DNA from: an uncultured Pseudomonadota bacterium
GTDB taxonomy: Bacteria > Pseudomonadota > Alphaproteobacteria > Rs-D84
Length of the DNA stretch: 42,235 nt
Assembly (NCBI GenBank): GCA_947307295.1
Contig: CAMZIQ010000009.1
Coordinates: 1-42,235 of the forward strand
Direction: 5' to 3'
Shown: positions 6,045 through 14,368 of the stretch, piece by piece
Layout of the letters: every line of letters starts with the position of its first letter
Position numbering within the stretch: the stretch's first letter is position 1
Notes under the pieces: model-generated
What the model was told of the DNA's origin: nothing
The model's input: the letters and a program-made list of their open reading frames with translations, nothing else
Databases searched by the model: none
Program-made: the position numbers and the translations under genes

Positions 6045-7757
6045 ATGGGAAAATTTCTTAAAACACAAAATAGTTTTTCTAAGGGTGAAGTTGCTCCGGA
6101 TTTTTACGCAACAAATAACGGAACAGGAATTTCAAAATTAGAAAATATGGATGTCTTGCAATCTGGCGGATTAAAACGCAGAGCAGGGTTAAAAAGAATA
6201 AAAAATATTGCGAGCGATTCAATACTAGTACCTTTTGTAATAAACGAATCACAAAAATATTTACTGGTAATATACGACAGTTCTATTGATGTTTTTCAAA
6301 ATGATATAAAAATATTAACAATGGTTGGACCATGGCGTAGTAGTGATTTAAGTCAATTGCAATACGCACAAAGATTTAATGATATATATTTTGTCCATCC
6401 AAATTATACGCCAAAGATATTTTCTAAAACGTCTTCTGGGTTTAAAATCGCAAATTTTACTTTTTATATGAACGAAGATGTTAGTATAAATATACCTTTT
6501 ATGCGTTTTGAAGATACAAAAGGCGTAGCAATTACCATCAGCAACAGCAGTATAGATAATAATCATGCTGTTTTTACAACGAATGCGGATTTGTGGGATA
6601 ATACATGGGTTGGTTCAAGATTATCAGTTAATGGAAAACAATGGATTATAGAATCTGTGCAAACAGCTCGTATAGCCATTGTTTACACAAATGGTAATTT
6701 TATATTACCAGGTGCAGCAATATCCGATTGGAACGAAGCCGCGTTTGGAAATAAACGTGGTTGGCCGATATCTGTTTCTTTTCACCAAAATAGATTAGTT
6801 TTTGGAGGAACGATGTCTGCTCCAAATAATATTTGGATGTCTAAGGTTGGGGAATATAATAATTTTGATGTTGGAACAGGACTCGAAGATGAAGCTGTTT
6901 TTGCAGTTTTATTAGCGTCTCGACATCATCAAATATGTACAATTGTAAGCAGTTATGCATTACAAATATTAACTTCCACAGGTGAATGGGCAATATCAAA
7001 TGCGCCACTATCTCCGTCAAACGTTGATATAAAACAACATACTTCCATTGGAAGTATTGTTGGCAGATATTTACCTCCACAACAAATTGAAGGCAGTACT
7101 GTATTTATATCAGCTTCGGGCAAAGATATCAGAGAATTAGATTTAGATACATTAAACGATAAATATAACGCCACAGATTTAAGCGTCTTTTCAAAACATC
7201 TGATGAATAATCCGATAAGTATTGCATATAATCAGAATACACATCAGTTGTTTGTAGTTATGGAAGATGGCTATATCGCAGTATTTAATAAACACGTAAA
7301 TACAGATATTGCTGCGTGGGCACGCTATACTACGGACGGGAAATTTAAATATGTATCGGTAATGAATAACGAAACATATGTGATTGTAAAACGAGGAAAT
7401 ACGGAATATTTGGAAAAATTTGATGATTCTTGTTTGAATGATTCAGAAGATTATAATTTTTCATATAAAATATCATCATTACCACTTGTTATAAATGGAC
7501 ATGCACCGAAAAAGGTACATTTAAGAAAAATATGTTTACGTGTTATGAACACTAAAACATTATTCATGGACAATCACCGCATAGAAATTCCTAATTCTGC
7601 CTATGATTTAGCCAGTTCTGGATATACCGGTGATTTATCAATGAATTTATCAGGCACACAATTTAATACAATGATGCCTTTGTGGTCTATATCCAGCAAT
7701 GAACAATTACCGGCGACTATATTGTCTGTGACAACAGAAGGTCAATATTTAATATAA
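6045..7757 (+). CDS. Tail tubular protein B-like tail nozzle
   Basis: A 570-residue protein of the T7 gp12 type: N-terminal NSFSKGEVAPDFYA, then ENMDVLQSGGLKRRAGLKRI (family G-G-xx-RxG motif), LQYAQRFNDIYFVHPNY, and repeated beta-propeller-like segments with GWPISVSFHQNRLVFGG. In podoviruses it forms the short tail tube below the adaptor. It is shorter than T7 gp12 (~790 residues), with the difference apparently at the C-terminus. SD aaaggggg. The intact long frame argues against recent decay of the locus. Confidence 0.82.
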   Translation: MGKFLKTQNSFSKGEVAPDFYATNNGTGISKLENMDVLQSGGLKRRAGLKRIKNIASDSILVPFVINESQKYLLVIYDSSIDVFQNDIKILTMVGPWRSSDLSQLQYAQRFNDIYFVHPNYTPKIFSKTSSGFKIANFTFYMNEDVSINIPFMRFEDTKGVAITISNSSIDNNHAVFTTNADLWDNTWVGSRLSVNGKQWIIESVQTARIAIVYTNGNFILPGAAISDWNEAAFGNKRGWPISVSFHQNRLVFGGTMSAPNNIWMSKVGEYNNFDVGTGLEDEAVFAVLLASRHHQICTIVSSYALQILTSTGEWAISNAPLSPSNVDIKQHTSIGSIVGRYLPPQQIEGSTVFISASGKDIRELDLDTLNDKYNATDLSVFSKHLMNNPISIAYNQNTHQLFVVMEDGYIAVFNKHVNTDIAAWARYTTDGKFKYVSVMNNETYVIVKRGNTEYLEKFDDSCLNDSEDYNFSYKISSLPLVINGHAPKKVHLRKICLRVMNTKTLFMDNHRIEIPNSAYDLASSGYTGDLSMNLSGTQFNTMMPLWSISSNEQLPATILSVTTEGQYLI

Positions 7758-7779
7758 ATTTTTTTTAAAGGAGGTTTTT

Positions 7780-8127
7780 ATGGGACAACTTGTATCAGAT
7801 GTGACAAAAGTATTAGATTATAATAATTCTAAGAAAAATGCAGAAAATCAGCGACAACAAATATTGGCGCAAATCGCATCAAGAGAAAAAACAAAAACTA
7901 ATTTGATAAAGAAAGTATTATCAGAACAACGTGCAAAATATGGGGCAACAGGAAACACTGGCAACAGTTTGTCGGAAAACGCAGTATTAAAAAGATTGCG
8001 CGAAGAAACTGCTCAACCATACGAAGATAAAAAACAAGAAAATTTAGAAAAAATAAAAAAAATAAAAACTAAAAAACCAAATTTAATAAAAAATTGGTTG
8101 TCTAAGGTAGACGACATAGCAGGCTAG
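7780..8127 (+). CDS. Coiled-coil phage protein, possible reduced internal virion protein
   Basis: A 115-residue, very charged helical protein. The central stretch SEQRAKYGATGNT resembles the R-A-x-YGASG segment often seen in T7 gp14-like internal virion (ejection) proteins, which are encoded right after the tail tubular B gene, as here. No transmembrane segment. The strong SD aaaggagg supports expression. If it is an ejection protein it is a short form, and the large internal virion proteins are missing. Confidence 0.45.
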   Translation: MGQLVSDVTKVLDYNNSKKNAENQRQQILAQIASREKTKTNLIKKVLSEQRAKYGATGNTGNSLSENAVLKRLREETAQPYEDKKQENLEKIKKIKTKKPNLIKNWLSKVDDIAG

Positions 8128-8135
8128 AATACACG

Positions 8136-8756
8136 ATGTATCAAACAAAGCAAGCAGTAAATATCGCTGATGCGTTGAATTTTATAGACGAATGGAACAA
8201 ATGTATCGGATTTTATACTCCGCAACACCATAAGCAAATAATGCAATTTTTAATAGATGTTTTAAATCATGAACCACATCGTGGTTTGTTGAATGCTTTC
8301 AGACATTCTGGAAAATCTACAGTTGTTGGTATTTTTGCTGCATGTGTTTTGTATTATAATCCAAGAACGCGTATATTAATATTATCTGCAGAATCTGGAT
8401 TAGCATCTCGGATGGTTTTTCATATAAAAAATATTTTGGAAAACCATCCATGGTGTGCAGATATATTACCAGATGTAAAAAAAGAGTGGGGCAGTCATAA
8501 AATCACAATAAAGCGCCCAATAGGCATAAGGGAACCATCTGTTATTTGCCAAGGAATATCCGGCAATATTACAGGTATGCGATCTGATTTGATAATATGT
8601 GACGATGTCGAAGTACCAAATACTTGCGATACATATCAAAAACGAATCAAATTAAGAGAAAGATTACGAGAACTAGATTTCATATTGTCACCCGAAGGAA
8701 CAATGATTTACATCGGAACACCACATACAAAAGATACAATATACAAAGTGAAGTAA
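8136..8756 (+). CDS. Terminase large subunit, N-terminal ATPase half
   Basis: The 206-residue product contains the complete packaging motor domain: Walker A FRHSGKST near residue 52, Walker B LIICDDVE near residue 150 and the coupling motif IYIGTPHT near residue 195. It then stops at IYKVK, at the position where the linker to the nuclease domain normally begins. The nuclease half is encoded at 12044-12892 in the same strand; the 3.3 kb between them is occupied by three minus-strand genes. The two ORFs together have the length of an ordinary TerL (~490 residues). Either a two-chain terminase or an interrupted gene. Confidence 0.85.
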   Translation: MYQTKQAVNIADALNFIDEWNKCIGFYTPQHHKQIMQFLIDVLNHEPHRGLLNAFRHSGKSTVVGIFAACVLYYNPRTRILILSAESGLASRMVFHIKNILENHPWCADILPDVKKEWGSHKITIKRPIGIREPSVICQGISGNITGMRSDLIICDDVEVPNTCDTYQKRIKLRERLRELDFILSPEGTMIYIGTPHTKDTIYKVK

Positions 8757-8757
8757 A

Positions 8758-9399
8758 TTAATTCAAAGACGACATAAAGGTACGCAATTTTGCCAACATC
8801 CCTTTGCCTTCGTCGCCAAACATCGGCAGAAATGTTTCGTATTCAGGCATATCTGCTTGTATTTGTGCGCGTTGACGATTAGTTAAAGTTTCAGATAACA
8901 ATTGCTGTGCTGAATTCCAAATTCTATAAGCTTTATCTGTCTGTATAACAACATTCCATTTCGCAGACATTTCAGAATCGGATGAAATTGCAGCTTTGAT
9001 ATCTTGAGCCCAATCAGTACCAAATTTTTTGACCAAAGGCATGTTTTTTATCGCTTTTAAATTTTCCAATGTAGGTTGAAACTTTTTCAATGCAGCTTTG
9101 AGTTCGTTAATTTCAGCGGGATTCAGGTGTATGCTAACTTCAATACCGGACATAAGCCCACCATACGGCAACAAATCTTTATCTATGCTGTTCATAGGGG
9201 TTTTGCCACTACGTAAATTATTTATATGCGCAATCAATCTTTTGCCAGTTGGCATGTTTTCCAATTCAGCAATCACTTGATCATCATTAGATTCTGCGAT
9301 AAAAACCTGATTGACAGCAGCCCAACCACCACTAATAACGTGTTCTTGGCGATAAAGGTTCAATAAACGTTGTGCTATGATGTGCGCTTGTTGTGGCAT
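8758..9399 (-). CDS. Hypothetical protein, last gene of the cassette
   Basis: 213 residues if started at the ATG at 9399, which has GGAGG five bases upstream; an upstream in-frame ATG at 9414 is less well supported. I do not recognise the family. It is mostly helical and soluble with no signal peptide or membrane segment, with a segment IEVSIHLNPAEINELKAALKKF in the middle and a repeated pattern of Leu-rich amphipathic helices. It follows the tandem-HTH gene by 21 bases and probably shares its transcript. Nothing indicates a recombinase, nuclease or toxin motif. Confidence 0.55.
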   Translation of the reverse strand: MPQQAHIIAQRLLNLYRQEHVISGGWAAVNQVFIAESNDDQVIAELENMPTGKRLIAHINNLRSGKTPMNSIDKDLLPYGGLMSGIEVSIHLNPAEINELKAALKKFQPTLENLKAIKNMPLVKKFGTDWAQDIKAAISSDSEMSAKWNVVIQTDKAYRIWNSAQQLLSETLTNRQRAQIQADMPEYETFLPMFGDEGKGMLAKLRTFMSSLN

Positions 9400-9420
9400 T
9401 TCTCCCTCCGGCATAAATGT

Positions 9421-10428
9421 TTATTGCATAACAATCATAACGACTTTGTGCATTGTTTTCGCAACAATTTTTTCTTCTGGGTTAGATATGTGACCATATG
9501 TTTTTCCATGAGAATCTTGGCGGATTACTGCTATTTGAGCTTCGACAATATCTTCAGAAGTTAATTTTGTAAAATCTGCATCTATGCAAACAGCCAAATC
9601 GCCAACATTTGCTTTTGTGTTGGCATCAGCAAAAACATAGGCAGATTCAGGAATAAAACCGCCCAAACGTTTTGAATTAGGTATAACTGCGTAAATTCCA
9701 TTGCGTCCTTCCATAGAGCTAGGAGCGACGATCATGGTTTCATCAGATTTTTTCAATTTGATAGATTTACCATTCGGAGTACCAAATACAGGAACCAATT
9801 TTTTCCGAGCATTATCGTATAACTGTGCACCGTATAAACCACCATTTATATTCAAACCAGATACAGGGTTGCCAGGTTCCAAAACAGATTTAACACGTTC
9901 TGTCACTTTGTTAATTTGTTTTGTTAATTCACCTTCATTATACAATTTTGCGATTTCATTAAACAATTGAGATGCAGTATAACCAAAAGCTTTAGCCAAT
10001 ACATCGATTTCGTTTTCATATACCTCACGCTGTCCAACTTCGATTTTATGATAAACAGATAATGTCATCTTGGCAGCTTTTGCGGCATCAGCAATAGTTT
10101 TTTCTGAACGTTGGCGAATCTTGCGCAATCCAGAACCAAAAACTTTTAATCCGCTATCTTCGTTATCGTTTAAGCGGCGTTTAATTTCTTTTTGCCAATT
10201 TTGCGCAACAGCATCCGATTCGTGAATGAAAATATCAGATAATTTACAACCCAAAATCGTGCAAACATTTAACAGTTGTTTTTGATTTAATCTGCGAACA
10301 CCTTTTTCAATTTTTGAAACAGCAGACAAAGACAAATTAGCACGTCTTGCAAGTTCTGTCATTTTCATGCCTTTTGCAGCACGAATATTACGAATGTTGT
10401 TTGGAAAAATGATTTCTTCTTGTGCCAT
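9421..10428 (-). CDS. Tandem-HTH (XRE-type) repressor-like protein
   Basis: 335 residues. Two XRE/Cro-type HTH domains lie in series: residues ~8-65 (MTELARRANLSLSAVSKIEKG) and ~90-145 (IADAAKAAKMTLSVYHKIEVG). The C-terminal part (~230-335) resembles a LexA/S24-like beta domain (NVGDLAVCIDAD), but the Ser-Met nucleophile motif and catalytic Lys are not evident, so it is probably not a self-cleaving repressor. The ATG at 10428 has the SD aaggag seven bases upstream. An inverted repeat TTGAC-N9-GTCAA directly upstream (10451-10469) is a likely autoregulatory operator. The protein may control the cassette or the phage locus; inference. Confidence 0.78.
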   Translation of the reverse strand: MAQEEIIFPNNIRNIRAAKGMKMTELARRANLSLSAVSKIEKGVRRLNQKQLLNVCTILGCKLSDIFIHESDAVAQNWQKEIKRRLNDNEDSGLKVFGSGLRKIRQRSEKTIADAAKAAKMTLSVYHKIEVGQREVYENEIDVLAKAFGYTASQLFNEIAKLYNEGELTKQINKVTERVKSVLEPGNPVSGLNINGGLYGAQLYDNARKKLVPVFGTPNGKSIKLKKSDETMIVAPSSMEGRNGIYAVIPNSKRLGGFIPESAYVFADANTKANVGDLAVCIDADFTKLTSEDIVEAQIAVIRQDSHGKTYGHISNPEEKIVAKTMHKVVMIVMQ

Positions 10429-10450
10429 CACAGGACTCCTTAGGTATATG

Positions 10451-10479
10451 TTGACAAAATGATAGTCAATTTTTATAAA
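10451..10479 (+). promoter_or_regulatory. Operator-like inverted repeat with plus-strand promoter
   Basis: TTGAC-N9-GTCAA spans 10451-10469. On the plus strand it forms TTGACA (10451-10456), 17 bases, TATAAA (10474-10479), a good promoter that would transcribe antisense to dnaB toward the terminase C-half and portal. On the minus strand TTGACT (10469-10464) could serve the tandem-HTH gene, but its -10 is poor (TACCTA). The arrangement resembles a two-way repressor switch. Confidence 0.55.
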
Positions 10480-10494
10480 CTTGGCAAGGAAAAA

Positions 10495-12045
10495 TTAAAT
10501 TATGTCATCAGGAATATCATTTATATCAACAACATGTTCTGAATCAGCATTTGCTGGTTGAGCATATTGTGATTCAAAACCTGTGTCTGGCAAAGGTTGC
10601 GAGCCAAATTGATTCAAGTTATCGAACAACGAATATTCACCGTTGAAACTTAAATGAACAGTTTCCGGTTTACCATGACGGTTCTTAGCAATGATGACGT
10701 CTGCTTTGTTTCTTGCTTGTTCTAAACGATGTTGCCAATGTTGCAGAACATTTTCTGATGCGGCACCAGACAATCGTTGATCTGGAGAATGTCCTTCAAG
10801 ATAATATTCTTCACGATACGTGAACATAACAATATCCGCATCTTGTTCAATAGAACCAGATTCGCGCAGGTCAGATAAAATTGGTCTTTTGTCATCACGA
10901 TCTTCAACCTTACGAGACAACTGAGATAACGCAATCACAGGAACATCTAATTCTTTGGCTAATATTTTCAGACCACGAGTAATTTCAGACAATTCTTGAA
11001 CACGACTGTCGTTATGTTTACCACCAGGAACAGTCATTAACTGCAAATAGTCAATCACAATCAAAGCGATGCCGCCAAATTTGCGTGCGATGCGTCTTGC
11101 GCGTGTTTTTATCCCAGGAACAGACATTTCAGATGTGTCGTCAATGACAATAGGCACTTTTGACAAAGCGTCTGTATATTGCGACATTTTCATAAAGTCT
11201 TCATCTGTTAAATTGCTGCCTTCGCGCATGCGGGAAGAAGGTATTTTAGATTGAGAAGACAAAATACGTGCAGCCAGTTGAGGATAAGACATTTCAAGGC
11301 TGAAAAACGCAACGGCACCTTTGTATTGTTTGTTTGCTCGTTCATTCAATATAGCATTAGCCGCATTAAAAGCGATATTTAATGCCAATGTTGTCTTTCC
11401 CATAGCAGGACGGCCAGCAATAATAATTAAATCAGAATGATGTAAACCACTAATGGATCTATCCAAATCGTCCAATCCAGTAGTTAAACCAGATAATTTA
11501 CCATCAGCTTTATAGGCGATTTCTGCTTCTTGTAAAGCACTTTTTAGGGCATCTGCCAGCGTGACGATATTGCGTTCAGATTGTCCAGTAGATGCCAAAT
11601 TAAATAATTTTTGTTCTGCAGATTCTATTTGGTTGTTTACTGTTTTGTCTAAATCTTCGGTATATGCATCGTCAATTATACTTTGACCCAAATTTATCAA
11701 GTCACGACGACGTGCATTATCAAAAACAATACGACCATAGTGTTCAACATTAACGACAGTTGAACCTGCGGCAACCAGTTTAGATAAGTATTCTGTACCA
11801 CCAACCGATTCTAATGTACCTTGCTGTTCCAGGTATGTTTTAGCCGTAATAATATCAAAAGGTATACCAACGGCGAATTGGCGCAGTGCTAGTTTATAAA
11901 TTTCTTGATGAGCCGGGTGAGAAAAATGTTCCGGTAATAAAAATTCAGATACAGATTCTAATGCCCGATTGTTCATCAACACAGCAGCCAGAACGGCTTG
12001 TTCAGCTTCTAAATTAACAGGTAAAGTTTTCGGGGTAAAGTCCAT
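10495..12045 (-). CDS. dnaB: Replicative DNA helicase DnaB
   Basis: A 516-residue DnaB-family hexameric helicase that unwinds DNA at the replication fork. N-terminal domain NLEAEQAVLAAVLMNN; RecA-like core with Walker A GRPAMGKTTLALN, FFSLEMS, Walker B LIVIDYLQLM, LSQLSRKVEDR and RESGSIEQDADIV, then the C-terminal KNRHGKPETV. It looks like a chromosomal alphaproteobacterial DnaB rather than a reduced phage helicase, although a phage origin cannot be excluded. The start at 12045 (MDFTPKTLP) is flush with the cassette edge; no SD precedes it. Upstream, inside the terminase gene, TTGAAT-16-TAATCT (12080-12053) would start transcription at the ATG itself. A longer frame to 12129 would only read terminase DNA backwards. 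Confidence 0.93.
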   Translation of the reverse strand: MDFTPKTLPVNLEAEQAVLAAVLMNNRALESVSEFLLPEHFSHPAHQEIYKLALRQFAVGIPFDIITAKTYLEQQGTLESVGGTEYLSKLVAAGSTVVNVEHYGRIVFDNARRRDLINLGQSIIDDAYTEDLDKTVNNQIESAEQKLFNLASTGQSERNIVTLADALKSALQEAEIAYKADGKLSGLTTGLDDLDRSISGLHHSDLIIIAGRPAMGKTTLALNIAFNAANAILNERANKQYKGAVAFFSLEMSYPQLAARILSSQSKIPSSRMREGSNLTDEDFMKMSQYTDALSKVPIVIDDTSEMSVPGIKTRARRIARKFGGIALIVIDYLQLMTVPGGKHNDSRVQELSEITRGLKILAKELDVPVIALSQLSRKVEDRDDKRPILSDLRESGSIEQDADIVMFTYREEYYLEGHSPDQRLSGAASENVLQHWQHRLEQARNKADVIIAKNRHGKPETVHLSFNGEYSLFDNLNQFGSQPLPDTGFESQYAQPANADSEHVVDINDIPDDII

Positions 12046-12892
12046 GTCTATTAGATTAAACGAAAATTTTGATAATTCAACACCTTTTTTAAATGGGTAT
12101 AACCAATTGAAAATACCGATAATTGACAATGACGGAAAACCGGCATGGCCAGAATTATTTTCATTGGAAAAAATAAATGAATTAAAAAATATCGTAGGTC
12201 CACGACATTTTTCTGCTCAAATGATGCTGGAATACGTCCCAGAAGAACGTATTTGTTTGGATCCTGGAGCAATTAATTTTTATGACGAAGATTTTGATGT
12301 CCGTTTGGCACGAATCGGCGCGCATACTATTTCAAGTGTTGGTTTTTATTGGGATCCATCATCAGGTCATACTAAATCTGACGGGAGTGTATGTGCGCTG
12401 GTATATCAAGATGAAAAAAACAGAACAGCCTTTGTTCATGATATTTTATATACAAATGTGTCTGACGATGATTTATATCCGATGGCAAGTCAGTGTGAAA
12501 CGATTCTCGATTTTATGCGACAACATAATTTGATTAGAATTGGTATAGAAACAAATGGTATCGGTAATACGTTGCCTGAAATCATAAGAACTATCGCTGG
12601 AAAAAAACAGATACCAATAAATATCGTACAAATATCTAATAGAACAAAAAAAGAAACCCGAATATTGAACGCGATAGAGCCGATTTTAACCACAGGTCGT
12701 CTTTATATGCGTGAAAAAATAAGACAAACAATGTTGTTGTCGGAAATGTTGGCTTGGTCGCCAACAGGTTCTTGTGAACACGATGATGGTTTAGATGCTG
12801 TAGCTGGGGCTTTAACAATGCCATCTTGGCCGATAAGAGCAATCAATCAACATAATCAAATTGTTCGTGCCAAGACAGAATTTAACATATAA
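12044..12892 (+). CDS. Terminase large subunit, C-terminal nuclease half
   Basis: 282 residues from an ATG at 12044. It starts in the interdomain linker and continues with the conserved GKPAWPELFS...GPRHFSAQMML region, then the RNase H-like nuclease: acidic residues in FYWDPSSGHTKSDGS, IGIETNGIG and HDDGLDAVAG are all present, so the nuclease looks catalytically complete. The frame upstream of the ATG runs through antisense dnaB, so translation must start here or close by; the SD is weak (gggg, nine bases upstream). If the cassette were removed near 8750/12047 the two halves would join in frame. The portal gene follows after 19 bases. Confidence 0.85.
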   Translation: MSIRLNENFDNSTPFLNGYNQLKIPIIDNDGKPAWPELFSLEKINELKNIVGPRHFSAQMMLEYVPEERICLDPGAINFYDEDFDVRLARIGAHTISSVGFYWDPSSGHTKSDGSVCALVYQDEKNRTAFVHDILYTNVSDDDLYPMASQCETILDFMRQHNLIRIGIETNGIGNTLPEIIRTIAGKKQIPINIVQISNRTKKETRILNAIEPILTTGRLYMREKIRQTMLLSEMLAWSPTGSCEHDDGLDAVAGALTMPSWPIRAINQHNQIVRAKTEFNI

Positions 12893-12911
12893 CAAAACAA
12901 AAGGAAAACAA

Positions 12912-14150
12912 ATGCAAAAAAATCTTATGCAATTATATAAACGCGCAATAGACGAAAGAGAAATATGGTTGCCTCGTTGGAAAGCCGCCATGAAATATAC
13001 GGTCCCAACAGAAGATTCAGACGTGGCAACATTATTTGATGCTACCGCTGCAGATGCTGTAGATAATTTGGCAGCATCAATGTATTCTTTATTGACTCCG
13101 CCAGAATCTTTGTGGATAAATCTAGTGCGTGAAAGTAATTTATCACCAAATGCGGAAACTGCGACAAAAATGTTGCGAGCACATTTAAACGATTCTAATT
13201 TTTATACAACTATACATCAATGTTATCTTGATTTAGTGATTTTGGGTACAGCTTGTTTGTTTATGGCAGAAAATCCTATTGGTGCAAATTCTGCCTTTTC
13301 ATTTACCGCGATTCCAATGAGTGACATAGCAATATTACCAGGAGCTGTATTTCATACTACATCAATGCCTGCGTGTGATTTGATGGAAAAATATCCAGAT
13401 ATAACCATACCAAATCATATGAGGGATTCAATCAAAAACAATCCTCAGACCCCAATTAGATTGGTTCAATCATTGGTTGGTAAAGATTTTGTGGCATGGA
13501 TGGATGTCGGTGGTGATTTTGAAAATAATATTGTAGCCAAAGGGACATTTGAAACAAATCCGTATATAATTTTTCGTTGGTCATTGGTAAGTGGTGAACA
13601 GTATGGTCGTGGACCTGTATTGCGTGCTTTGCCAGACATTAAAACTGCAAATAAAGTTGTAGAACTAGTATTAAAGAATGCAACTATCGCGGTAAGTGGT
13701 ATATGGCAAGCAGACGATGATGGTGTTATAAATCTTTCAAATATTAATTTAACTCCTGGGGCAATCATTCCAAAGGCTGTGGGTAGTTCGGGATTAACAC
13801 CATTATCTAGTGGGGCAGATTTTGATGTGTCTCAAATCATTTTACGTGACTTGCGTGATAGAATTAGACATGCTCTTTTGGCAGATAGGCTAGGTTTATT
13901 GTCAGATAAAGAAATGACTGCTACTGAAATATTAGCGCGTAATTCCGATATGGTACGAATTTTGGGCGCAACCTATGGTCGTTTATTGCATGAATTTATA
14001 AGACCTTTGTGCGAACGTGGTTTGCAGATATTATCAAGACGCGGATTAATAGAAAAAATATCTTTGCATAGTGATGCGGAATTAGAATATATCGCGCCAA
14101 TCGCTAAAATGGCAAAAGAAGAAATGTCTATCCAAGGAATATCAGCATGA
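12912..14150 (+). CDS. Phage portal (head-tail connector) protein
   Basis: The 412-residue product matches T7 gp8-type portals: an N-terminal helix RAIDEREIWLPRWKAAMKYTVP, then DATAADAVDNLAASMYSLLTPPESLW, GEQYGRGPVLRALPDIKTAN in the middle, and a C-terminal RLGLLSDKEMTATEIL...GRLLHEFIRPLCERGL. It forms the dodecameric ring at the capsid vertex through which DNA is packaged. It is shorter than T7 gp8 (~530 residues) but the conserved segments are all there. SD aaaagga at 12899-12905. Its last four bases overlap the next gene (ATGA), indicating translational coupling. Confidence 0.85.
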   Translation: MQKNLMQLYKRAIDEREIWLPRWKAAMKYTVPTEDSDVATLFDATAADAVDNLAASMYSLLTPPESLWINLVRESNLSPNAETATKMLRAHLNDSNFYTTIHQCYLDLVILGTACLFMAENPIGANSAFSFTAIPMSDIAILPGAVFHTTSMPACDLMEKYPDITIPNHMRDSIKNNPQTPIRLVQSLVGKDFVAWMDVGGDFENNIVAKGTFETNPYIIFRWSLVSGEQYGRGPVLRALPDIKTANKVVELVLKNATIAVSGIWQADDDGVINLSNINLTPGAIIPKAVGSSGLTPLSSGADFDVSQIILRDLRDRIRHALLADRLGLLSDKEMTATEILARNSDMVRILGATYGRLLHEFIRPLCERGLQILSRRGLIEKISLHSDAELEYIAPIAKMAKEEMSIQGISA

Positions 14151-14347
14151 CAGAAATAGAAAAACAATATGTGCGCACGTTTTCATCGTCATCGGGAAAA
14201 CAGGTTTTGGCTCATTTGCGTTCCGTGACTGTGGAACGCATTTTGGGACCAAATGTGACAAATGATGAATTGCGCTGGTGGGCTGCTCAAAATGCGCTGG
14301 TCCATCAAATAGAAAATATGATAAAAAGAGGGGGTAATTTAATATAA
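14147..14347 (+). CDS. Small phage protein, Bbp19-like
   Basis: 66 residues. The N-terminal pattern YVRTFSSSSGKQVLAHL followed by a short helical region resembles the small Bbp19-type structural proteins of podoviruses (F-S-T/S-x-x-G-x-x-VL-x-x-L), which are usually encoded next to portal genes. It overlaps the portal stop by four bases and is the last gene of the phage operon. Function unknown; the match is short, so moderate confidence. Confidence 0.5.
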   Translation: MTEIEKQYVRTFSSSSGKQVLAHLRSVTVERILGPNVTNDELRWWAAQNALVHQIENMIKRGGNLI

Positions 14348-14368
14348 TAAACAAAATACATTTGTGTG

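Larger units (their letters stand above)
8757..12043 (-). mobile_element. 3.3 kb minus-strand cassette inserted in the terminase gene
   Basis: It holds an unknown gene, a tandem-HTH gene and dnaB, all on the opposite strand to the terminase. The boundaries are flush with coding sequence: the terminase N-half stop (8754-8756) is one base from the stop of the unknown gene, and the start codons of dnaB and the terminase C-half overlap in the tetramer CATG (12043-12046). No transposase, recombinase, terminal inverted repeat or target duplication longer than a few bases was found. Exact ends are uncertain by a few bases. Confidence 0.7.
2486..14350 (+). mobile_element. Podovirus-derived locus (prophage remnant or domesticated particle)
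   Basis: About 8.6 kb of plus-strand phage-type genes interrupted by a 3.3 kb minus-strand cassette. The order is endolysin, holin, scaffold, H1-like, capsid, small protein, tail tubular A, tail tubular B, coiled coil, terminase N-half, [cassette], terminase C-half, portal, small protein. It is flanked by the housekeeping genes birA and yraN. No integrase, RNA polymerase, primase, tail fibre, full-size internal virion protein or att repeat was found. All phage frames apart from the split terminase look intact. A domesticated, gene-transfer-agent-like role is a hypothesis. Confidence 0.75.

Noticed and set aside
8745..12041. Five-base repeat aaagt at both cassette edges as a target duplication
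   Set aside because: Too short, and joining at it puts the terminase halves out of frame.
12046..12129. N-terminal extension of dnaB to an upstream ATG at 12129
   Set aside because: The extra residues are antisense of the conserved terminase linker and precede the normal DnaB N-terminus (MDFTPKTLP).
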